Shown here: positions 25,182 to 37,000 of the stretch, one piece after another
Layout: every line of letters starts with the position of its first letter
Numbering within the stretch: position 1 is the first letter of the stretch
Assembly: GCA_021014325.1 (NCBI GenBank)
Contig: CM037464.1
Coordinates: 6,231,127-6,295,126, forward strand
DNA length: 64,000 nucleotides
Direction of reading: 5' to 3'
DNA from: Plazaster borealis
Lineage: Eukaryota; Echinodermata; Asteroidea; Forcipulatida; Labidiasteridae
Position numbers and translations under genes: made by a program
Notes under the pieces: model-generated
What the model was told of the DNA's origin: nothing
The model's database searches: none
Seen by the model: the letters and a program-made list of their open reading frames with translations, nothing else

Positions 25182-25656
25182 TGTCACGGTCATTGATGGC
25201 CAAGAATGTCACAGTCATTGATGGCCAAGAATGTCACAGTCATTGATGGCCAAGAATGTCACAGTCATTGATGGCCAAGAATGTCACAGTCATTGATGGC
25301 CAAGAATGTTACAGTCATTGATGACTGGGAATGTCACAGTCATTGATGACCAGGAATGTCACAGTCATTGATGACCAGGAATGTCACAGTCATTGATGAC
25401 CAGGAATGTCACAGTCATTGATGACTGGGAATGTCACAGTCATTGATGACCGGGAATGTCACAGTCATTGATGACCAGGAATGTCACAGTCATTGATGAC
25501 TGGGAATGTCAATCATTGATGACTGGGAATGTCACAGTCATTGATGACCAGGAATGTCACAGTCATTGATGACCAGAATGTCACAGTCATTCATGACCTG
25601 AAATGTCACGGTCATTGATGACCAGGAATGTCTAAGTCGTTGGTGACCAGGAATGT
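25182..25656. repeat. 25-bp minisatellite, about 19 copies
   Basis: Unit tgtcacagtcattgatgacc plus aggaa, period 25. The first five units carry ggccaagaa, later ones gactgggaa or gaccaggaa, so variants are clustered. It ends about 45 bases before the 55-bp array. It would be in, or beyond, the 3'UTR of the minus-strand GCKR gene. Confidence 0.93.
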
Positions 25657-25699
25657 TGATAATGAAAGACAGTTCTAGATCCTATCAGCTGCTGGGAGG

Positions 25700-27925
25700 G
25701 GATGATCCGACAGCTTGGTGCAGGGTTCACACCAACTCTAGCTCTATGCCATGGGTGTTTGGACGACTGGGTACTGGGTTCACACCATCTCATCCTAACT
25801 GCGCTATGGGTGTTTGGACGACTGGCTACTGGGTTCACACCATCTCATCCTAACTGTGCCATGGGTGTTTGGATGACTGGGTACTGGGTCCACCCCAATT
25901 CATCCTAACTGTGCTAGGGTGTTTGGATGACTGGGTACTGGGTCCACCCCAATTCATCCTAACTGTGCTAGGGTGTTTGGATGACTGGGTACTGGGTCCA
26001 CACCATCTCATCCTAACTGTGCCATGGGTGTTTGGATGACTGGGTACTGGGTTCACACCATCTCATCCTAACTGCGCTAAGGGTGTTTGGACGACTGGCT
26101 ACTGGGTTCACACCATCTCATCCTAACTGTGCCATGGGTGTTTGGATGACTGGGTACTGGGTCCACCCCAATTCATCCTAACTGAGCTAGGGTGTTTGGA
26201 TGACTGGGTACTGGGTCCACACCATCTCATCCTAACTGTGCCATGGGTGTTTGGATGACTGGGTACTGGGTTCACACCATCTCATCCTAACTGCGCTAAG
26301 GGTGTTTGGACGACTGGCTACTGGGTCCACACCATCTCATCCTAACTGTGCCACGGGTGTTTGGATGACTGGGTACTGGGTCCACCCCAATTCATCCTAA
26401 CTGTGCTAGGGTGTTTGGATGACTGGGTACTGGGTCCACACCATCTCATCCTAACTGCGCTAAGGGTGTTTGGACGACTGGCTACTGGGTTCACACCATC
26501 TCATCCTAACTGTGCCACGGGTGTTTGGATGACTGGGTACTGGGTCCACCCCAATTCATCCTAACTGTGCTAGGGTGTTTGGATGACTGGGTACTGGGTC
26601 CACACCATCTCATCATAACTGCGCTAAGGGTGTTTGGACGACTGGCTACTGGGTTCACACCATCTCATCCTAACTGTGCCATGAGTGTTTGGATGACTGG
26701 GTACTGGGTCCACATTACCTCATCCTAACTGTGCTAGGGTGTTTGGATGACTGGGTACTGGGTCCACACCATCTCATCCTAACTGCGCTAAGGGTGTTTG
26801 GACGACTGGCTACTGGGTCCACACCATCTCATCCTAACTGTGCCATGGGTGTTTGGATGACTGGGTACTGGGTCCACATTACCTCATCCTAACTGTGCTA
26901 GGGTGTTTGGATGACTGGGTACTGGGTCCACACCATCTCATCCTAACTGCGCTAAGGGTGTTTGGACGACTGGCTACTGGGTCCACACCATCTCATCCTA
27001 ACTGTGCCATGGGTGTTTGGATGACTGGCTACTGGGTCCACACCATCTCATCCTAACTGTGCCATGGGTGTTTGGATGACTGGGTACTGGGTCCACACCA
27101 TCTCATCCTAACTGCGCTAAGGGTGTTTGGACGACTGGCTACTGGGTCCACACCATCTCATCCTAACTGTGCCATGGGTGTTTGGATGACTGGGTACTGG
27201 GTCCACACCATCTCATCCTAACTGTGCCATGTGTTTGGATGACTGGGTACTGGGTCCACACCATCTCATCCTAACTGTGCCATGGGTGTTTGGACTGGGT
27301 GCACACCATCTCATCCTAACTGTGCCATGGGTGTTTGGATGACTGGGTACTGGGTCCACATTACCTCATCCTAACTGTGCTAGGGTGTTTGGATGACTGG
27401 GTACTGGGTTCACACCATCTCCCCGCCCCTGTGCCATGGGTGTTTGCCTGTTTGGATGACTGGGTACTGGGTTCACACCATCTCATCCTAACTGTGCCAT
27501 GGGTGTTTGGATGACTGGGTACTGGGTCCACATTACCTCATCCTAACTGTGCTAGGGTGTTTGGATGACTGGGTACTGGGTTCACACCATCTCCCCGCCC
27601 CTGTGCCATGGGTGTTTGCCTGTTTGGATGACTGGGTACTGGGTTCACACCATCTCATCCTAACTGTGCCATGGGTGTTTGGATGACTGGGTACTGGGTC
27701 CACACCACCTTATCATAACCAGGGGTGTTCCGATGTCTGGGTGCTGGGTTAACCCCAACTCATCCTAACTGTACCAGGGGTGTTCCGATGTCTGGGTGCT
27801 TGGTTAACACTAACTCATCCGAACTGTACCAGAGGTGTTCCGATGTCTGGGTGTTGGGTTCACACCAAATCATCCTAACTGTGCAACGGGTGTCCAGATT
27901 ACTGGGTGTTTATATAACACCGACA
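25700..27925. repeat. 55-bp minisatellite (about 40 units) with 164-bp higher-order repeat
   Basis: Monomer of 54-55 bp around gtttggatgactgggtactg and catcctaactgtgccatggg. Three monomer types (ggtccaccccaattc...gtgctagg; ccacaccatctc...gcgctaagg; gacgactggctactggg) alternate as a 164-bp block, clearest at 26361-27056. A block with ccccgcccctgtgcc and an extra tttgcctg is duplicated at 27414 and 27586. Monomers near 27720-27925 are most diverged and grade into GCKR coding exon 14. No protein is implied by the ORFs inside. Confidence 0.93.
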
Positions 27926-27927
27926 CA

Positions 27928-28035
27928 TCATAACTGTGCCAGGGCTGTTCGTATGACTGGGAACTTCATCAAGACTTCCATAGCTTCATGCACACAACAA
28001 TGTTTACAAGCCAAAATCACTGCGGTTGGAATGAC
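27928..28035 (-). CDS. gckr: gckr terminal exon (14), merging into the satellite
   Basis: Acceptor tttccag then VIPTAVILACKHCCVHEAME and VLMKFPVIRTALAQL-TGA. It aligns with the last helix of human GCKR. The last ~35 coding-strand bases (ttcccagtcata...cagttatga) are similar to each 55-bp satellite unit read on the minus strand, so the array begins right after the stop codon and probably forms the 3'UTR. Confidence 0.87.
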   Translation of the reverse strand, partial: VIPTAVILACKHCCVHEAMEVLMKFPVIRTALAQL

Positions 28036-31000
28036 CTGGAAAAAAAATCAAAAAAAAAAATCACCATCAACATACCTGCCAACAATACATTGAAACCTCA
28101 GAAATAGGAACACCAGTTTTACGAGTCCACAGATAGCGATGCCAGAAGTCGTGTGAGTAAAGCTCATTACATGTACACATACAAATGATGTGAAAAAAAT
28201 CACTATATCCCGTAAGACAATCTCTACTGTCGCAAGCAAATGGTGCCCTCTTTTACCAGAACTTTGTGATCTTGTTCATTGCTGTCTCTTGTCAGAAATA
28301 GGAATGTTCTGATTTTTTGCGGCCTGTAATCTCAAAAAATCTGGACAATTCCAATTAAATCTGAACAGCTGAGGTATGCATAAAGCGTTGCTTTTATAAC
28401 TTTATAAGAAATAAACTGGGGATTGTAAGGTTGTACCATTTTAATAATTAACATGAAAATGGCACGTTAAAAATGGTCTTGTTTTCAACAGCTTAATATT
28501 TGCAAAAAAAGTGCAATTGTTATTATTTCTGTAACCCAGGACTGACAGACGAATTTCCCAATAGATTAATTCACTACAACCACCACTCTGGCACCCAAAT
28601 AGATCTGACAAAAGTCTTACATGTTCAAATTCTCGGAGGGAGGAAAGCCGAGGGAGGGGGGGCCAGAAGAAAAAACCTTTGGGACACAGGAGAGAACCAA
28701 CGCGCAACTCTACTCACAAATGACCCTAGCCGGGAATCGAACCAGGGCCACAGTGGTGAGAGGCGAGTGCTTTACGCACTAATCACCCATGCCAGCCAAG
28801 ATTATGCACGCGCGTGTGTGAGAAACACGAAGCATCCTACCTTTGGTTTGAACGAGCCGATTCTAGTGTGTTCAGACACTGCCATTTGTTTCAACTCCTC
28901 CGTTATTACATCCACTCCGTATAAGGACCTGAGAACCGCAGTGAGAGCCGCGTCTACTGAGCACACTGCTAGATTCTAAAAGAGAGAATAGAACACCACA
29001 TAGATTACTAACACCAGGGCCGAATTTCATAGAGCTGCTTAAGCACAAAAAGTAGCTAAGCACAATAAAATGTTGCTTACTAGAATAAGGTTACCAGCCA
29101 AACTACCATGTCACATGTTAAATTTGTGACTGGTATCCTGCTCATTTCTGCTCAGCAGGAAATTGTTAAGCAATATTTTCTGCTTAAGCAGCTCTTGGGC
29201 CCAGGGCCCAATTTCATAGAGCTGCTTAAGCACAAAAAGTAGCCAAGCACAATAAAATGTTGCTTTCCAGAATAAGGTTACCAGCCAAACTACCATGTCA
29301 CATGTTCAATTTGTGACTGGTATCCTGCTCATTTCTGCTTAGCAGGAAATTGTTAAGCAATATTTTCTGCTTAAGCAGCTGTGTGAAATTGGGCCCAGGC
29401 CAGGGCTTGAATAAGGGGAAAAAATCCACAAGACTGCAGGGCTTGTAGATCACAATGTTTACTGGACCAGAAAAATTGTTACAAGACCAGAATCAAAATG
29501 AGAAGAAGACAAAACTATCCACACAGTGTCACAATTAAAACTGTTTTAATTTGAACATGCACTAAGAGAAGATTTATCACATTTGTCTTAGGGTAATACT
29601 TTCACACTCAACAGAATTGAAAGATATTTATCTGACTCGAAGTAAACATTTGAACGTACTCAAAAAAGATATAGATGAGGTTGGTGAGGTATTATTTACA
29701 AAACACACAAGACTGTCGGACTTGTGTAGTCTTAAGTTTACTGGCCCTATGCTAAGAACACTGGCCTAGTGCCTGTGGTTCAGTGTAAATTTCGAGCCCT
29801 GCAGGCATTGCTTAAGTGTAGCATTTACACTGCGTCCTGGGAGAACCAGGCGGGGGACCAATCGATATGGAGGCAACTGCTGCACAGAGGCACTGGCGGC
29901 TTTCAGAGTAATCACTTAGCTCAGGCAGCCGCTAAGCAACAGATGAGAAAGGATAGGAAACGAGAAAGACAACTCCATCCAACCCTCCCTTTGACTACAA
30001 CCTGCGACATTTGCCTGGGAGTCAGTGGCTCACGAAATAAAGAGCATTTACAGATGACTGAGGTGTGCACAAAGCGCTATATAAGAACTGCATATTGTTA
30101 TTGCTCTTGGAGACAGAGTCAAATTGCAGTTTAAAAAAATAAAACCCTCAACCAATCAGCTGGTGGCCTAATGTTTTTACATACCTGTACTATTGCAATT
30201 CCTCTCTGAAACAGTTTGCTGTTACTGTTAAGAAAACAATACACATAAAGTAACATTTAATACGGCGTGTCATGGCTGAGCGGTCAAACAGACTGAACTC
30301 ATGCTCTGGTGTTTCTGATCAGCAGAGTGTTGGGGTTTTGAGTCCCGGTCGTGACTGTCCCTAAGCAAGACACTTAACCACTTTTGCTTCGCCCTTCGGA
30401 TGTACATGTAGGTCCCGTGTGTTGTGTAATGCACGTATCATTAAGAGAAAGGGTTCACCCTGGTGCTTTCTGATGGTTGGCTGCAGATTTTAAGATTTTA
30501 CCACAGCACCTTGTAAACCATTACATGGTGCTATGTAAATAAATGGGTCATATATTTTGAACACAGCTCGACAGCATACCTTGTAGAAAAAATAATGAGC
30601 GCTTTCAGATATCATATTGTGATGTAATAGATTTGATTTAATTCAATGATTACTGTATACCGAATCTCCCATAGTTTAGGTTGGAATGTTCTATTACATA
30701 ATTGAATACTTTTAGCAGTATAAAACCCTCGAGGTCTGTCGTCCAGAGGCGTGTGTGCAGGTCACCTCAGCTATTTACTTTGTTCTTAGGGTTGAATACT
30801 TTACCGGTGAGTGTTTGATCCAATACCAAAGAGGGAAACTCAGCAACCATTGTAAGTTGTAGCAGAAGTTGAAGTAACATAACAAATTATTTGAACACGG
30901 AGCTTGTGCCTAAATGTGCTTTTCTTATGATCATGATGGTAAATATGATCCTGCGGATGGTTGGAAAATCCCCAACCATCACAATATTATGAGAACTGCG

Positions 31001-34000
31001 TTAAAGAGCCACTGTATTCTTTGGGACTGTAACTTTGCTATTTTATATGTTCAGCGTTTCACGGCACTTTCAAGTGAATTTTTTTACGTTTATCCGAACC
31101 GTAAAAATGTAAGCGTGTAACCGGATGATCGGTCAGTTATTCGTGTAACCGTTTAACCGGCACAGCCTTACTTCACAGCAGCGCCATTGGAAATGCGTTG
31201 TGACCAGGAAAAGATTCAAACGTAGAAAAAGAACATGAAACTGTTTTGATGTTGTGCTTCTAAATATGCAAAGAAAGACTTGCATGCATGTTTCTTATTT
31301 AACTGCAAAGCCACACTACTGTAATTTAACCAAACGATTATGCACATTTTAAAATAACTTTACTTGAGTAGATTTTGAAACTTTGCATGGTGGGAGTATA
31401 ATCAGGTGAGGTTTGCGTTGACACCATGTGTATAAATCTCCTTTGAGTAGTGGTGGTTCTAAGAAGAACCGGTGGTTCGGCAAATCAACGTTTCGAATAG
31501 TATGCTCTGATCGTTTTGGTTTGACAACTCAACATTTCGATCAGTATGCTCTCATCATCTTCAGGACAATTCTCCTGAAGACGATTAGAGCATACTGATC
31601 AAAACGTTGAGTTGTCAAACCACCGGTTCTTCTCAGAACCACCACTACCCAAAAGAGATTTATACACATGGTGTGTAGACCATACTTTATTAATGTGACG
31701 TCTTCGAACGTTTTGGGAGTTCGACCAAAAAGTGCCCTTGAAGGGTATCAAACACAGTGGCATATTACACCATATATACGTGAGGTTTGAGACTTAAAGG
31801 TATCGTACACGTGACTCAAAACAAATATTAGCATAAAAACTTACTTGGTAACAAGCAACGGAGAGCTGTTGATAGTATTAAACATTGTAGGAAACGACTG
31901 CCTCTGAAGTTACGTAGTTTTTGAGAAAGAGGTAAATTCTCACTAAAATAATAAAAACTTCTTGCAAGAAGTTTTTATTCCAATCTGAAAGCACACCAAT
32001 TTGTACAACAAGGGTGTTTTTTCTTTCATTATTTTCTTGCAACTTCGATGACCAATTGAGCCCAAATTTTCACAGGCGTGTTATTTTATGCATATGTTGG
32101 GATACACCAAGTGAGAACACTGGTCTTTGACAATTTCCAAACGTGTTCAGTGCCTTTAAGGACTCTATCTATTGGAAAATGAGTGGATCACAAAACTGCA
32201 TTTGACCTTGGAGCCCCTCTTTTTAAGACGTCCTTACGTGAGTTTGAGATCCACCATGAGATTGTGGAAGACTTTTCCCCTCCTGATGTGAGCGGCCGTA
32301 CTGACGGCATTAAGGAGCAGCTTGCAGGACATCTCGGCACAGAACCGTCTTGTTGTATGAACCCCCATGAGATCAAACCAGGACGCCGACTCGTTGCCTT
32401 CCATGAACGCTCGAATGTGAGGATTGACGTGGATTTGAATTTCGATGACATGAGGGAAGAACTGCAGCAGGATTCCCTGCGCGATATAACAGTTTTTTAA
32501 GGGTGAGAAGGTTTAAAGGGCACTATGATACAGCCACGCAACTATTACTACTACTAATAATAATAACTAGTTTTTATATAGCACTTTATCTACGGGCGTC
32601 TTAAAGCGCTTATCATTATTTATTTCCGGACAGGTTTTTGAAGTTTTTGAATTGTGAGAACCATTTATGTAACACCTTGTAAGGGTTTACAAGATGCTGC
32701 GGCGCATTCAGCAGCCAGTGCCAGAAACACCAGAGCAAACCCCTTCCTTTAGCGATAAGGGTAATTTGGGTTCTTTTACGTGCATTGCACAACACACGGG
32801 ACCAATGGCTTTACGTCCCATCCGAAGGATAACAAAATAATGGTAATGTATCTTGCTCAAGGACACAACAGGGACCCGAACCCACACTCTGCTGATCAGA
32901 AACGCCAGAACTTGAGTCCGGTGCTCTTATAACCGCTCTTACCTTTTGTTTCTCCACATCATCTCTGTTGAAAACAAACACTGCCACTTGCATACATCTT
33001 GCTGTCACTGACCGCGCTAGCATCTTGATGGATTGGTCGATTTTGCGGCCTGACGTGAGAAATATAACAGTGTCTGCCTGAGTGAGAGTTGGAAGGTTGA
33101 CGCTCCTGAAGTCGTCCAAGCTAATTTTAAAATGACCTCCCTGCTGGGAACAAAAACAAACGAACAAACAAACATGAAACAATCGCATGAAACTTCCTTG
33201 AACTAATAAAGGTTACATACAGAAACATTCTGAATGTCGCATGCATAACAGCGTGAATTTCAAGCATGATAAGCACATAGATATATTCTCAACATTAGCC
33301 ATCCCACTGAATTATTACAGAAGAGTTTTTCTTTTAGGTCATTATTATACGACTTACCGCCGGGAATTCAAAACTTTTTCCATGCCCACCAGAGATTAAT
33401 TTTCAGAATTTCTAGAACATTTTTTATGCTGAAAATATCGTTGTCACAAAGAAACCCTGACATAAAGGGTATACCTTTGGTAATTACTCCAAAAGTGAAT
33501 GACCACGAAAATTACTTGATAAAAAGCACTGCAGCTGTTGACAACGTATAACATTTTGAGAAACCATTCCCTCCTTAGGAATGTGGTTTTAGAGAAGATT
33601 TTCAATCTAATAAACGTTCTGCATGAAATGTTTCTCAGATTGTGTATTCCAATTACGGATTATTCTTCCTGCGTGGACAAAACCGCTCCAGATTTTCAGC
33701 GAAATCTCAAAAATGCTACAACCTTTTGAAATGAATTTTTCACAGGTTAGTTTTATTGTATGTATCTCCATTTATATTGGATTAAAACAATCAAATGGTT
33801 CCAAAAACTAAAGGTATACTTTGTCTTTAACCAAGTAAAGACAACAAACCACTCTCATAAAATGTTTCAGGAAATTATTTTTCTCTTTTGAGAAAATGTG
33901 GCTTTTGGTGACAAGACACAGCCGATAAACGGTCATGGCATTGCTGGAATCTCAGATTTACCCCATGTGCTGAATACAATGGTGGCAGCCTAACAATCTC

Positions 34001-37000
34001 TCATAAAAAGGATGAAAGTTTAGAATTGCGGATTACACCAAAAAAAAAAAAAATGAAAAAGGGAGATTTGAAGCATGTAATTCCAGTACTACAATGAATC
34101 TGTCCCTCTTTGTTACAGGGCAAGCGAAACATTTTTAATTTTTTTATTATTATGAGAGATCGCCTAATATCATAAGGCTGGACGGCCACTTCAAGGTGAG
34201 GGCTACATTTAACCGCTTTGGGCTATTGATCCAAATCATCTGCCAACAGGGGCATGTTGCCACCTAGCTGGGCTGAAACAGTGTTACTCCCTTCACAGTC
34301 CATAAGGATGTAGGCATGGTCGTATCATCCACTAGGAGCCTGGCTGATAGGGCAGAATGCACTACCTTCCCAACTTTTTATGAAGCAATTATGGTTAACT
34401 ACCTTGCTCAAGGGCACAAGTGTCATGACCGGGATTCGAACCCACACTCTGCTGCAGACAACACCAGAGCTTGGGTCCAGTGAACTAGACCGCTCGGCCA
34501 CGACACGCCACTAAACAGGGTGAGTGCATGCACTGTGTTTACTATCTACACAATGGATGAAACTTCCAGGCGTGTTTACGCGTCTGCTGTGGGCATTACA
34601 GGGGTCGATTTCACAAAACTCTTCCTAACTTAGGACTACATTGTATATAGTCCTAGGCAATGCTAAGAGATAGGACTAGTCTTAAGTTAAGACCAGTTAC
34701 TGGTCCTAACTTCAGATAAGACTAGTCTTATCTCTTTGTGAAATCGGCCCCAGGACATTTAAAAAAAATGTTTCTGTCAGGCTTCTGTTTGCCAGAGGTG
34801 TAAGTTATTGCTGACAAAAAAGTTATGAAACTTGAATCCAGATCTTAAGAGGTATGTTGAAATGACGGCATTTCCACCTTTTGGTGCACCCCTGGAGTTA
34901 TAGATTCAAAGGAGCTTCTGGGAACAGTATCCTAGAGGAGTAGATCAAAGTGCAGGATTTATCTTCATCTCGAGAATAATTGAAGTGGTTTTTTGTTCAA
35001 CGAGCAGACATAAAAAATCTGAATTCAGATAAAAGTCTGAAATTATCATCTCTGGTTTGTGTGTCTGGAAATTGTTTTCTTGTGGACAAGCCTTCCGGCG
35101 ATAAGTGGTTAACGATTCAATTTTCCAGCAAATGTACTGAAAGTTTCAAGATGTTAAATTTCAACTCACTTTTAATGAATCACCATCTCTACTTCCGAGA
35201 GCCTTGAAACCCCCAGGTACGAAACATCTCACATCATTTGGATCTTAAGAGGAAACAAATGTGAACAGATGATAATTACAATGACCTACAAGAGTTTGTC
35301 TTATCGAACCTTTCACTCCTCGAAGAGACGGTCTTCGATCATCGACGGAGATGGAACTGATGGAGTTATTATTAAAATGATATATTTCTGGTAATGAAAC
35401 AAAGGATGCCTCATAAGTGAACGTAATCACTGTAGCTCGCAAGCCTGAGGAAACCTGTTGACAAGGGTGCTTGCTGTGTGAACCAGAAACACCGAGGTTA
35501 ACCCCTACTTGTCCACGATAAGTGTTCTGGGTTCTTTTACGTGCACTATCAATCCCAGTACACGGGACCTACGGCTTAAATGTCCCATCTGTAGGAAAAA
35601 GTAATTATGGTAAATCATTTTGCTCAAGGATAAGTGTCAAGACCGGGACTCGAATCCACACTCTGCTGATCAGAAACATGTACATGACTTGTATGGGTGT
35701 TACGTACCCACAAGGGAAACTGAATGGGTAAATTTTGGACAAAGTGCTGGCACGCTAATTAGAGGGTTTCGGGCTCATACAATGGGCTCATACTAACCTG
35801 GCCCATACAATGCCTAGTAAAAACTGTTGTAGGTTAGTAAACACCACTTCTAAACTTGCCCTGTGCGCTACTAAAAACTGTGCAACCTACTTCTTTAAAA
35901 CGCTCATATTTCTTCCTTTTCCAATGTGAATAATACATTCTAAAAATGTGTTAATTTATTTTTGAGTGTGCGAGTGTCACTTCAATTGACCGTTAAACTG
36001 TTGTGATAGTGAACAATTAATACAGAAAGATTGACAATAACTGTTTAAAATCTGGGCTCCTAAAACTTATTGGTGGCAAGTAAAACGCAAAATTTTCCTA
36101 GCCCGGTGGTCTACTTTACAAAAAGCTTAATGACAAAGCCTGCTGAATTTCAATGTGGATGCCCTAGTTCTACTTGATTTAGTGCTTCATTTGCCAACTG
36201 AGGCTCAAAATGCAATTTCCCAGACGAGTGATCATGCAAGTCATCGACAAAGTGTTCTTGGAAAACTTTCTCATCGGGAACAAATTGATATTGAAAGGTT
36301 ATACATGACTGATAATGAGAAAAAGAAAAGACCCATTAAACGATTCTAAATGTCAAAGCTTATTTTTGGTGTACTATAGTTTGTCCTGAGAATGATAAGT
36401 TCTGTTAGATGAAACACTGACATGTGTAAGATATGTGATATGGCATATATCTCAAACATTGCATGGCGTGTCGTGGCCTAGTGGTTTAGAGCGCCAGACT
36501 CAAGCTCTGGTGTTTCTGATCAGCAGGGTGTGGGCTCGATTCCCGGTCGTGACACTTGGGTCCTTAAAGGCACTGAACACGTTTGGTACTTGTCAAAGAC
36601 CAGTGTTCTCACTTGGTGTATCCCAACATATGCATAAAATAACAAGCTGTGAAAATTTGGGCTCAATTGGTCATCGAAGTTGCAAGAAAATGATGAAAGA
36701 AAAAACACCCTTGTTGTACACTTTTGTGTGCTTTCAGATTAGGAATAAAACCTTCTTGCAAGAAGTTTTTATTATTTTAGTGAGAAATTACCTCTTTCTC
36801 AAAAACTACGCTACTTCAGAGGGAGTCGTTTCCTACAATGTTTTATACTATCAACAGCTCTCCATTGCTTGTTTCCAAGTAAGTTTTTATGCTAATATTT
36901 GTTTTTAGTAATTACCAAACGTGTACGATATCTTTAAGCAAGACACTTAACCATTATTGCTATGTCCTTTGGATGGGACGTAAAGCCGTAGGTCCCGTGT

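Noticed and set aside
26361..27056. Four nearly identical 67-aa ORFs at 164-bp spacing
   Set aside because: Produced by the higher-order satellite; period not a multiple of three, no start context, low-complexity product.
25182..27925. CRISPR-like array
   Set aside because: Uninterrupted tandem repeats without unique spacers in an animal genome.
27725..28093. 122-aa plus-strand ORF over the satellite end
   Set aside because: Antisense shadow of gckr exon 14 plus satellite; no family resemblance.
28500..28979. 159-aa plus-strand ORF
   Set aside because: Spans a SINE and the antisense of gckr exon 13.
32183..32500. 105-aa plus-strand ORF
   Set aside because: Antisense of gckr exon 11, whose minus-strand reading (KLLLNAVSTAAHIRRGKVFH) is clearly the coding one.
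36155..36349. 64-aa ORF (DALVLLDLVLHLPTEAQNAI)
   Set aside because: Looks protein-like but I recognise no family, and it lies in a gckr intron; perhaps a transposon fragment.
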